Under the pieces are notes generated by a model. That model did no database searches, was not told where the DNA came from, and was given only the letters and a program-made list of their open reading frames with translations. A stretch of 64,000 nucleotides of DNA, from NCBI RefSeq assembly GCF_932526225.1, contig NC_064034.1:5752001-5816000 (forward strand), written 5' to 3'. Shown here piece by piece: positions 24,096-35,387 of this stretch (its first letter is position 1; each line of letters begins with the position of its first letter). This DNA comes from Nematostella vectensis. Lineage: Eukaryota; Cnidaria; Anthozoa; Actiniaria; Edwardsiidae. The position numbers were made by a program, and so were the translations under genes.

Positions 24096-25520
24096 AAGGA
24101 AAACCTTGAAAATGCGCAAATCGAGATAGAGGAAGAAGGCACAATTTCTTACAATGGCCACCGGTTCCTTGTATTACGGACTGATTTTCAAAACTTAAAT
24201 AACGTGAGGCCGAAATGCATATACCCTGATTTTGACTTTTTCAGATATTTTTTCCTCGATCATCCTTGCGCTATGTATGGGCTCAGGGACGAAAATTCAA
24301 ACTTTACAAAAAGTCGCATCAATTTAAAAAAAGTCGCATTTGATATTTTGTTTGATATTACTAAGACAGAGCAAAAAAAAATGGCAAGTTTTCCCAAAAT
24401 AAGGTCTGGTTAAGTTTGGTAAGCTTGAATTTTTACATAGAGGTTCCTTATGTTATGTAAACCAACATATCAAAAAGTATTTTTTCTAATGGATTCGTCT
24501 TCGAGATATGAGCCTTCAAGTGCAATTTTCAAATGTTTATGAATTATGAATTCTCCTCGTTTTTATGGAGAAGTTGGGCTCTGATCAGAAATTAAGCCCA
24601 CTCGCTTATATCTAAATTTCATATCTTCAAAATTTCTTTAAAATTTGGAATTAAGCTTTTGGTCAGAGGAACTCCTTGTATGCGAAATCTTGAGCTTATA
24701 TATTGAGAATTGAAAGATTTCATGCCATTTTTTTCCTCTGTCACTTACTAAGTACTTAGGGAAATTTTCTGCCTTATTAGATGTGAAATGAGCTTATTTT
24801 AAGCTTCATGTCATGTCCATGACCACATGATGAGCACATGACCACGGTTGTGCATTTATAGTAGTGTTTATAATAAGCAAAGGGACAAAAGCGAGGAATA
24901 TCGTAGGAGGATTAGTAAATATGATATAAGGAAAGATAATATTTGATGACTACATATGTAAAATTGAATCAACTAAATTTCAACAATTCATTTATTTTGT
25001 ATTTCCAAGCCTCACATGCTGCTCATTGCCATATATGTCGCCATTCTGACGTTGTGCGGGGGTTGGGTCGAGTTGATAAGCGAACAACATGCTGCATGTT
25101 GATGTTATTGATAATATTGAACGAGTTCGCGCAGTGAATCTAACTAACGAAGATATTCGGGAAGCAGAATTGCCAAAATCGACATGACGAAAAAACATGA
25201 AACGACGCTATTCAAATAAACTCTTTTCACATAAATAAGGCGGAAAACTTCTGTAAGTACTTAGTGAGTAATAGCAAACAAAATATCAAATGCGACTTTT
25301 TGTAAAGTGTCATTGAAATTTGAGCTTTTCGTCCCTGAGCTCATACATAGCGCAAGGATGATCAAGGAAAAATATCTAAAAAGCCAAAATGTCGGTATAT
25401 GCATTTCGGTCTCATGTTATTTGTGTTTTGAAAATCAATCCGTGATACAAGACACCAATGGCCATGTATCTTTTTACTCTATTTCGAATTGCGCATTTTC
25501 CAGATTTTCCGTCCTGTCAC
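24096..25520. repeat. Foldback element, inverted arms about 250 bp, 1.4 kb in all
   Basis: The left arm (about 24100-24350: AATGCGCAAATCGA, GGCCGAAATGCATATACC, GATCATCCTTGCGC, AAAAAGTCGCATTTGATA) recurs reverse-complemented as the right arm (about 25265-25520). The middle of about 900 bp is AT-rich and has no long protein-like frame. A single arm of the same family lies at 38339-38620. It is non-autonomous, with no transposase visible. Confidence 0.8.
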
Positions 25521-25859
25521 CAAAACCTACCATTTTCTAGCTTTCAATCATTCTCACATCAACTCGACCTAATCCCCCGCGCAACGTAATGGCGAATACA
25601 CTTTGTAAATTTGTGGGCTTGGGATACCTGTGCTGCTATTATGGCTTATTTGCTTGTTGCTTTTGTTATCGCCATCGAAAAAGAATTAGAATTTCTGAAA
25701 ATTTTGCTGGCCTTAGTATTAATTAAATAATTAGTCGCATTGTCAGATAGTAAGCAGACTTGGACATCACTGGTGCTCCAAGCTACCCTGCTCGCAGAGG
25801 CCTCTTATTTCTATTCGCTAGGCTGTGGCTACTTGTCGGCCCCCAAAGGATAGAATTTA

Positions 25860-26055
25860 CAGGCCCGTACCCAGGTTTTTCCTTGCGGGATGCGAAGTCC
25901 GAAAAAGTGGACCAAATTTTTCCGGGGGTGGGGGGGGGGGGGGGGTAGGGTTGAGTTCTCTGATAAAAATCTGACCACTCCCGAAAAACAAGAAGGGATA
26001 TTTTTTTTATGCCTTTGCAGTATCTCTACGGCGGGACGTTTATTGTCGGATTTGG
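25860..26055 (+). repeat. Truncated CAGGCCCGTACC element
   Basis: Aligned by eye with 23603-23800: the same CAGGCCCGTACCCAGG start and the same GGGACGTTTATTGTCGGAT near the end. The right inverted terminus is missing, replaced by unrelated sequence. Confidence 0.7.
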
Positions 26056-27457
26056 CTACACACCGGAGTAATGTAGGTTATGCTTTATAGTTTTGTCTAC
26101 AAAGCAAACCGAAAGTGGACCTTCGGCCGTTGTGGTGATTTAACAGGTTCGTCAGCGCTAGCTCACGATGGAGCCAAACGAAATACCTCTGTAAGCCTTG
26201 TACGACCTAGACCCACCAGTGACCGTTGATAGGCTCTTAAATGTGTGTTTTGTGGCTATAAGAAAGAGAATCCACATTGCCTGTTTACTTACTAGCTACA
26301 GAATGTCGATTTATATGTTTAGATGCACTCCTGTGGCAGCAAAGATGCCCATGAACTTCTCTGCTAAACACTTCATACTGTAGCCTAATGAAGATAACAA
26401 ATTGTCTTTGTAAATAAAAATTTTACAGTCACACCTTATAAAGGCTGTGATCTTGTCTGTACACAGAAACAATTCTCATCCCGGGATGCTCAAACGCTCC
26501 TGGTGTTCTATATATTTATAAATATTTTCTATTATGTTTTCGTATGCATTTCTAAGAATCTTTACAAAGCTCAAAGCCACTTAATCCCATCGTTTAATCA
26601 AGTGCGTATTTTACTATACATTCTCGGCGACATCTTATTTCCCAAAAGACAGCTTTGAACCTTGTTTGGCTGATGCTAAGATTAACCGACGTTTTTTTTT
26701 TTTTTTTTCTGATTCATATCCTTTGCTAATTTCAAAAGGTCTTAAAATTAAAAGAATAAGAGCTCAGCATAAGTTTGCTTTGATCGCTATGACCACACCG
26801 GTAGTAGCTTGCATAGTGTTAGCGTTACCATAAACGCGGGGCTAATTCTCGGCTACAAATGCGTCAATCAAAATAACAGTTTTATTACCGGGTTATAATG
26901 CGAGAAATAGGTGCGTATAGGTTCTGAAAGTGAATGATTAGCGACAGGAGGCCACAACTTTGTATAATTAGTACATCTATAGCTATTGGTAGATTATTCA
27001 GACTCTGTTTTACGGTCTTCCTGTGTCATTAAAAAGCGAAAATTTGAAGCGATTCCAATATGATCTATGCGAATAATTTTATTGTTGATTAAAAGGGCGA
27101 ATATTAGTACCTGGTTACCGGTTCTCTAAGTAAACAACTTCTGGCATCCTGTCTTAAGACGCATTGTTTGCGACGACAGCCGTGAAATTAGAATTCCATA
27201 CCAGTACTCATCTTCAAAACAAACGCGAGGTCATCACCGGGTCGCATTCTAGTTGCTCCTGCAAATCTACATCGACTTCATCCTCACGCTTGTTATTTCT
27301 ACCGAATACTTGCTCCTCATTGGGTGTGGGATTCGTGGATGGTCTCGTGCGAGTTTGCGCGAACTCGTTCAATATCATCTGATCAGAATCATAGGGGATC
27401 AAGGAACAGTTTTGCAGGATTTATTCTGTGTACATTCTGATCAACGGCAACGCAGAA

Positions 27458-30400
27458 ATGAACTGGTATCGTAACATCACTTCTCTGTTACTACAAGTTA
27501 TCACACTTCTATTCTGCTTCTGTGGATTAATATACGGACAAAACGTTACTGCAGTTATTAGCACTGAGTATGGACCAGTCCGAGGGCTTAGGCATTCCTT
27601 AAAGAACGGTAACATTGCAGTGAAGTTTCTAGGTATACCTTATGCAACGGCATCGAGATTCGAACGTCCTAGAAACCCTGCCAAGTGGACGCAAACCCTG
27701 GATGCGGTCAACCCTAAAGTGTGTCCTCAGACAGGGGAGCAAGTTGTTGACGAGAATTGCCTGACGTTGAATGTTTACAAGCCTTCCGCCACACGGAACA
27801 GCTCCCTACCAGTACTGGTGTTCATTCACGGCGGCGCATTCATGCGATTTAGCGCGCACGAGGATGACCCAAGTCTACTTGCCACAGAGCAGGGTATCAT
27901 GGTCGTAACGATCAACTACAGGCTAGGAATTCTAGGCTTTCTCTGCTCTGGTGACATCAAAGAGAATTTAGGCTTACTGGACCAGATATATGCCTTAAAA
28001 TGGGTTCAAAACAATATAGAAAGGTAAGGTCATGACTCAACTGAATATAATAATTTCTTAGACTATGTGGGCATGCTAATTAAATGCATTGTTTGAGATA
28101 TAACTAGGCTACCTTTATTATCGAGCGTGAAATGTTTAGGATTTTACTGTACCGTGGGGAAAAAAATGCATTAGTCGATTTGACTCCTTGTCCATTGCTG
28201 ACCCCAATCTCAAGTTTTTGTGTACATACTGATATATATGCCATCTGATCCTAGCACTTATTGGGTTTATATCGTACCCTGATAGTTAAAGCGCCTTTTT
28301 GGTAAATGTATACGGTCTTTTACACTACAATGACGACGGATGCTAAGACACTTAGGCGAATCTCGATTTCTAACTTACAGATGGACTGAGACGCTTCAGC
28401 CCCTTCAACTATACACACAAAGAATGACAAGCGGTGATTATGACTGAAATCCGCTTAGTTCCACCATCAGTTCACCGCACGAGAACGGCACACTACATGC
28501 ACACAGTACACTTTGACTTTCAAAAAAGCCTAGATAGTTCCGTATTCTGTTAAGGCCAATTCGATTATTATAAATTAATGCAAATTGTTTTATTTGTTCT
28601 TTGTGAAATGTAATGTATTGCTTTTCATGCTTTATTGTCACTCTTTCTGTAAGCTTGTCTTTTCCGATTAGCGAGAAAACAAAAAGTGTAGTTTAGACTG
28701 ACACAAGGGTGCAAACATTTACTTTGCTGAGTTGTTCAGATATTAACTACCATGTCATTTCGCATTAGTATTTTCCTTTCCTAAGTTAAAATAAAGAAAA
28801 AATAAACAATACAGGTTAATTTCGAAGTCTTTGTTTGAAAAGCGTCGTAAATATTTTACGAGCTGGCCGGTGTTAATTAGGCTAGTGGCGAGAGACATTT
28901 CACTTTGGACTAACATCTCTCTTTTGTTGCGCTACAATAGATTAGATCCCTACCATCGCGTAATTGTTAGTTATGTAAAACAAGTTACTAGACGGCGTTA
29001 AAATCTCCTGGTGATTTAAGGTGTCCCCCATAGGGCGCTGTCAAATTATCTGATATATCTTTTTCCCTCGACCACCAAAGTGCGATCATGATGTTTCCAA
29101 ACGAGTTATCTATACTTAACCCATTAAAATAACATATCAATGCTCAGCTTAAATCTCGGCTACAGATTTATGTCAAGCAATTATATTTTTTTCCATTTAT
29201 TTATCAGGCTTGAAATGCTTTGCATGTTAGGTTTAGTTTTTTTTATTTGTTTGCAAATGATCTTATAATTTTGTCCGCTATGTCAGGAAATAATGTTTTG
29301 CGTAAACTCAAGCCATTATATAGCTCTTTCAAATTTTGTGTCGTGGATTACAAATGCTTTTGGTGAGTGTTGAGTGGACAAGGAAGAATATTGCTATAAC
29401 ACTTTTATTTTTATAGAGCAAATATCGCTTCACACATTTAGCACGTGACAACACCCAAGCCGATAGTGTGGCACTTCTTGCGTGACATGACACTATCTCC
29501 TTACGTGACATCCTGTCACGTTAAGAAGACCCTTTAAGTGTCATTTTGTATCGACATAAACGTCAGGCCCACAGCATGCCCTTACGATGAATGAAAGCAG
29601 CAGTGATGGGGCAATTAATATTGAATACATAAGTATTGTGTGTGGGGCTCATTGTCTTTACAAAAAAAACATTGTAGCAACTCTACCTGATATGCCTTAC
29701 AAGGCAGGTTTACTCCATCTTTTTTGTTGCAGATTTGGTGGAGACCGTAGCCAGGTGACGATAGGTGGTCTATCCGCTGGAGGTGAGAGTGCGTCGATAC
29801 TAATGTTGTCTCCCCTGGCAACCGGGCTATTCACCGGTGTATTCGCTATGAGCGGCACGCCCGTGCCCACCCTAGAAGGGAGAAAGGATGTCGAGACTGC
29901 TGCCAGGTAGGAGCAAGAGCCTTCTGTGAAACAAGGGAGGCGAATACACCTTTCATTGCTTGAAACTCGGCGCAATTTACACACAAAAAAGAAAACTTCA
30001 TTCCGTTTATGTTTGATTGTGGAAAAGATAATGATCAGGTTTCTTTTATACCGTTGTAGGAAGAGGAAACAGGCGTAGAAATAACCGAGCTTTAGAACGC
30101 GGACTTCTTCATTTTATGGAAATTAGATAAGAAAAAAGATAATTTTGTTTTCTAAATATTGTATAGATGCTGGAAAAAAGTCACACATTTGTATTTCAGC
30201 CCATTAGAGTTCGTTGTTCTGATATACTGAATAGACAAGTTGTCTGCTTTTCAGGCGTGTAGCGGAAGTGCTTGGTTGTATTGATGTTGGCCAGCGGATC
30301 ACCGATTGCCTTCGAGAGAAATCCACCGCTGAAATAGTGTCGGCGATGCAGAACGTCTCTATGAAATTTGCGCCCTGTGTGGATGGTCATGTGATCCCTA

Positions 30401-33136
30401 GTAAGTGCGAAAAGACATGAGATCGTGATGCTACCGGATCATGTTGGCCTCAGCAATTAAAATTGTTTCTCGTTTCTCATACGATATTTCCGGGCGTCAC
30501 CATTTTTGCCATCGTGGTAGCCAGGTCCGGTTTCCTAGAAAGCAAGTTAACGCTAACACAGTGATGAATGTCCTTTCTATCCAATCAAAAGTCAAAAAAG
30601 CCGTATTTTTCCCTGGGTTAGCGCTTACTTGATTTGTTGGAACCGGCCCCTGGTGATGAAATGGTGTCTCAACAATAAACAATGTTCCTAAATAAACTGT
30701 AGACTCTCTGCTCTATTTGTTGCATGTCGAATTCTAACAGGTTTTTGGATTCGGCATTTAATAGGTACTAGCGCTCTTGGTGAGAGTAGAGAATTGAAGA
30801 AGCTGAATGTTATGATGGGTGCTACGAACGATGAGGGTAGCTTCCAGCTTCACGTCTCTCCAGGTGAGATCCTCACCCCAAACCCAACCCCCCTCGCATG
30901 GCAGCGCGTGACAATGTCAAGGTTGTAAGCTGTAGGCTTGAAGGGGCGTTCCTGGGCCGTTTTCAGTTTTAAGCTCACAAGTACATATATAGTTATTCTG
31001 GTATATTTGTTCGAAACTCTGGTCAGACCCAAGCTTGACTGGCTGCTACAAGCCTGTCTTGGGACCTTAGGTAAAAGAATCCCTAAACATCGTAAGCTCG
31101 TACGCTAAGATTGGGTCCTCGGCTGTTATGATGAGGCGAAGCAAAAGCCATCGTTGTTACAATTGATACCCTCGTAGTCTGGCTTGTGCTGGCTAACTGG
31201 CCATGATGTTGATATAAAACCTGATTATTTACAGACCTTAGCAGACAGGACCTTGATCACGGGATCAGTCGGCAGACATTCACGCAATACATACGCAACC
31301 AAACCTGGATAACTGGTCAAACCAACCAGGTATCTCATGCCATAGAGCAGGTCTACACTGATTGGTCAAATGAGGACAATGCTAATAAGACACGTGAAAG
31401 TTTAGTGGACGTCATTACGGATCACTGGATTGTGGTGCCAACAGTTACTACCCTACGCGCATGCGCTAAGGCTGGTGCTAGAACATTTTTCTATTTCTTT
31501 GAAAAAAAGCCTCCAGTGGAAAGAAAAATAAAAGGTAAGCTAGCAATGTGGAGTGTTGTCGATAAATTAATATAATATATCTGTAAAATTTAGGATACAA
31601 TACACCAAAAGCTGGAATTCGACATGTCTGCCCTGGAAGACGAAAATTTGGCATAGTCGAATTCCAGTTTTTGGTGTATTGTATTCATTCTTCTGGTTCA
31701 CGAACACGACTATTTGGGCTTTTTGTATTTATTTGTAAAATTTAGGAATGTTGGTGAAACACTTGGCCAGACTTGGTCTATACATCTGACCCCTGTGCAT
31801 TGGAGCCTACAAAATTCTATGGTTATCTTATGTTTCCCTGACAGGTATAACTCAAGCCCCTGGATGGTTCAGGGCAACACACGGCGCTGATAATAGCTAT
31901 TTGTTTGGAGGAGATTTAGACATGACTTGGGTCAATGACAGCCTGAAGGCAGACAGGGAATTTGCCAAACGTTTTAGGACTTTTATTGCAAACTTCGTGA
32001 AAACAGGGTAAGTACATAGGATCGACAGGGGATTCAAGTGATATACGTGCTGAATATCAGGAGTATCACGCCCTGATTAGGACTTGGAGGGAACAAAGTG
32101 GCGTTTCAAATATTAACGGGACGTCTTGAAATATTCAATGAGTGCGTTCGGAATCGAAGATCGATGGGGGACGCCGGAATCAGGATCGGAATAGGAACCC
32201 AGAGCGTAGAGTAAAGAGAACCAGGAAAACAAGGCGCGAGAACACTGACCCACTTTTTCTTCAAGTGATTTCTATCGTGTAAAAACCCATCATGTATTTA
32301 CTTACAGAGACCCAAATGGCGCAACCGTACCCACTTGGCCCCAGTTCACCCCCGTTCATCAGCAGTACGTAAGCATGGATTCGCAGATTTCACTCGGATC
32401 CAATCTACGCGCGGATAAAGTCCATTTCTGGAACAAGTTCCTTCCCTCTCTGACGTCTTCAGATCCGCCTTCTCAGGAGCCTCCAACCGACAAACCCGAG
32501 CATCACGTGAAGAGGCGTGATAAAGGTAGGAACTTGGACTTCTTTGGCATGGCCGGTTAGTAGGAACTTTAAGTGTCGCAGGGGAAGGAACTCGGAGAGC
32601 TTTAGTTCTCTCACGCAGTGATCCAAACAAACACTCTATAGAGGATGGCAAATGTGAATGTTATATTGCCAAGACGAACCCTGTTATTTTGTTGATTTTA
32701 TTTTCAATATCATGCGGAAAAGGGGTCTCATATAACATACACTCATTTTGTCTACACTGTGAGAACCTGTGTCGTAGCGCGCGTTTCATCATGGATAATA
32801 TATTGGACAAAACTCTGGTTTCTGAAAAATACTATGCAGGTGTTTAAGGCCTTTATAAGATAAAAGTTCTACATATTTACAGCTTATAAGTTGTTTCTTT
32901 TGCTCATTGTTGATCTAGGTGTGTACGATTATTACGCACTTTCCCCTAATGTTTTATTTCTTGGCTTAGTTGTGATCGCCCTGGCGTTAACATCCGTCAT
33001 CTTTATCGTGGTCGCCATCTTGCTCTTTATTATGCTTCTCTACACCTGTATCAAGACAATCAGACTTGCGCGCGTGGCTAAAGGGGGATACTCCGCTGAA
33101 CTAGTGGAGAAAGACGGTAATACCGAGACCACTTAG
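27458..33136 (+). CDS. Cholinesterase/neuroligin-like carboxylesterase with C-terminal membrane anchor, 8 exons
   Basis: Exons 27458-28023, 29733-29906, 30255-30400, 30765-30863, 31235-31534, 31845-32007, 32308-32525 and 32919-33136 join in phase to 627 residues. A signal peptide (LLLQVITLLFCFCGLIYG) starts from the ATG at 27458. Type-B carboxylesterase landmarks follow: FLGIPYA, ENCLTLNVYKP, the oxyanion-hole FIHGGAF, VTINYRLGILGF, the nucleophile elbow GGLSAGGES (Ser at about 203), an acid in TNDEGS (about 319) and a His in THGADNSYLFG (about 441). All three catalytic residues appear present, unlike neuroligins, but the elbow is GLSAG instead of the usual GESAG. The last exon encodes one membrane segment of about 30 residues and a short basic tail. 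It is therefore a type I surface esterase, or an adhesion protein in the manner of neuroligins. Exon 4 could begin 24 bases earlier (30741), also in frame. Confidence 0.9.
31592..31735. repeat. Palindromic repeat in an esterase intron
   Basis: ATACAATACACCAAAAGCTGGAATTCGAC is mirrored by GTCGAATTCCAGTTTTTGGTG about 45 bases later. The outer 60 bases (from GGTGTATTGTATT) are nearly identical to 8818-8880. Short inverted-repeat element, non-coding. Confidence 0.7.
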
Positions 33137-33262
33137 AAACCAGAACCTTAGCAACGTGATGGCTAGCAACGGCAAAGGAATGGCTTTGAAGTGGGCTTTG
33201 TGGTCCCTAAAAGCTGCTTTGGGTGCGCTCTTCCAAATGGGGTTTAACCCCGACGCTAGAGT

Positions 33263-33518
33263 TTTAAAGCCGCATTGTCACCAGTTTACTTCCGGCCGAT
33301 TACCTAACAATATCCGAAGATTTTTAACGGAAAATGCGAAAAATATTTCAAAATATTGAAAGCAGTGTGTCTATTGGAAGTTTCTTTGAGGATGTGATTG
33401 ATATTTTAGAGCGGATGGCCTGTTAAATATCTCGGATTCTAATAGATTCTTTTGTCTTTTAACGGTTGAGGTTTCCGTCGGACCTCCGAAAGTAAATTGG
33501 TGACAATGCGGCTTTAAA
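33263..33518. repeat. MITE with 30-bp inverted ends, second copy
   Basis: TTTAAAGCCGCATTGTCACC at left and GGTGACAATGCGGCTTTAAA at right are exact inverses. The interior is the reverse complement of the 13145-13396 copy. If the AATAAA at 33760 is used, this element lies in the 3' untranslated region of the esterase gene. Confidence 0.88.
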
Positions 33519-33759
33519 TAAGTTTTTTGTACAGTATTTTTTTATTGCCAGTTTTAATTGTGAGAATAATATATGCAGAAAACATGTAAGTTTGTATGTA
33601 AGTTATAAGCAGAAACCGATGGTTTTAACTGGTAATATTAAGTCTTAATGTTAAGTCTAAGTGTTAAGTCTTAATTCCCTCCACAGGTATGCCTGTCTAT
33701 ACATGGCTTTTATGAGTTATCTTGTTCTTGTCTCTTTTCTGCTCTGGCTCTGACTCTTT

Positions 33760-33765
33760 AATAAA
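33760..33765 (+). promoter_or_regulatory. Candidate polyadenylation signal AATAAA
   Basis: AATAAA 624 bases after the esterase stop, in the sense strand, followed by a T-rich and GT-containing stretch. I saw no better signal between the stop and here. Confidence 0.4.
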
Positions 33766-34155
33766 TAGTATTTGCGCCAATTGTGACGGATAGAGTTTTG
33801 AGCCATTCAAAATATATCTAGCGATAAGATTTTTTTACTAGCTTCAAAGCTTTTTCCTCGAGTGAATAATTCATGATGATCTTCAAATAAGAACTCACAT
33901 GATTGTTTGGAAATAGAATTATCAGCCCGTATCTAATGCAAATTTTAAATTGCGTTGTGTTAGGGCTTACATTATTTTGCATTTGCATTTGTTTTCTTTA
34001 GAATTGATTTTTTTTCGATAAGAATTGTTCTTTCCGTCTGCCAAACTTAAGCATGTATTATGATACAATTATCCAGTATTTATATGACAAGGGTTTTTGG
34101 CATGGTCAACTTTTTCTTTAACAATTGGTAAATATGTATAGGAATTAATCTTTAG

Positions 34156-35348
34156 TCAAATAAAGACAAATATGTCCTTAATGACGTAACTCGGAGTTCC
34201 ACACGACGTAGCAGTATGTATTCCGGCATCCTTCGCGCCTGGGGTTCGTCGTAGCATCACTGTTGCTTGCCTTAGTCCTTCCCCGTTCGCACGACTCCAA
34301 AAGTTTGACGTTGATCTACTGCACACGTTTGTTCTTCCCCTGAATGTATCGCCTAAAAGGAAACGTCTACCGTAACTTATATATCTTAATCGCGACAATT
34401 TTAAATCGGAAAAATGGCTCAAATTACAACCTCTCAAGTATCGAATGATATGGCCAAACAAATAATATTTATAAAAAACTTTTTCATTCATACCTTGGAT
34501 ACCGCCCATTTTGAGCTGATTAAAGATTATGTCTCCCTGCTTTGGATCAAACTTCTCCAGACCAGAGGAAGAGAACCGTGTCTTGCCGCGGCGAATGCTG
34601 CAAAAAGGGGTGACCAGTACAACTTGAGCACGAAAAAGAAAAAAATAATAAGCACGTCGACCTCATTCCGAGTATTGTCCTTTGTTACCCCTTCTGCACC
34701 CATCACAAATATCGCGCCTGCATTTTGTGCCGAAAAAAAATCAACATAGGTTCCTTATGTTAACAAATCCAACCTTGAGTCGCCAAATATCCTCCAACAC
34801 CTCGCATTGCCTCGGAACTCCTGTGTGTACATTACTCGTGTCCAGTCGCCCCGAATAAAGGTAGTGAGGCCCGACCCAGGCCTACTCTTGCAGCCGTATG
34901 ACGTCACTTTAGCTTGGATAACCAGGCTTTTCTGGTCAGTCTTGTACGTGACCCGTACTCCGTGGTATTTGTGTTGCGTCACCCACGCTGGAGTCACCCT
35001 TACCCATGCACCTGGTGGGAAAAGAAATGCACTGAGTTGTCTCTAGAAAATTACGTTTAACAATCCCTCTTTTGCTTGTTCTTTATTCATACTTTCAGCT
35101 GAGCATTTCCACTGGGCTCCACTAGGAGAGCGGGGGAGCTCACCCTCCTCGCCCCAGGCTACGCTGTTTTGACCATCGGCAAGTTCCGAATAACAATTGC
35201 CTTTCTGTCTTGAAAACTTTCGCACGACCTTCAATATAAAAAAGTCTTTTTCATCCAGCTCAAATGGAATAGAAGAAAAACGAATTTTCAGAGAGAGCAA
35301 AGAACAAGCATCCCTCCACACATTCTTAGACAACTGCAAGTTATGCAT
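34156..35348 (-). CDS. 3' exons of an extracellular protein, possible galactose-binding-like fold
   Basis: Minus-strand exons about 35339-35144, 35011-34774, 34597-34494 and 34352-34156 (stop TGA) connect in phase. Strong acceptors are CTTTTCCCACCAG and CCCTTTTTGCAG; good donors are GGAGG-GTGAGC and CCAAG-GTATGA. The donor after 34774 (AAG-GTTGGA) is weak, and reading through it stops at 34755. The peptide includes CYSELADGQNSVAWG, GAWVRV, RVTYKTD, GDWTRVMY and ARCWRIFGD, which recall F5/8C-like galactose-binding domains. That is a weak impression. The end (FDPKQGDIIFNQ, NFWSRANGEG, PGAKDAGIH) I do not recognise. The first exon's 5' edge is uncertain. It may be the 3' end of the Ly6-mucin gene directly upstream, if that gene uses the donor CAC-GTATGT at about 35404. 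Confidence 0.6.
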
Positions 35349-35387
35349 AAAGGATAATAGCTACATTTTAAAACTAAACCTTAAAAC

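Larger units (their letters stand above)
22052..27457. other. Intergenic, transposon-rich
   Basis: This separates two divergent genes (minus-strand start at 22051, plus-strand start at 27458), so both promoters lie here. Between them are two CAGGCCCG elements and a 1.4 kb foldback element. The 400 bases before 27458 are open in several frames and GC-richer, which fits a 5' untranslated exon. No further gene is visible. Confidence 0.6.
33137..34155. other. 3' end of the esterase gene and intergenic
   Basis: Holds a full MITE copy (33263-33518) and an AATAAA at 33760. No coding exon is visible. It separates convergent genes (plus-strand stop at 33136, minus-strand stop at 34156). Confidence 0.6.
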
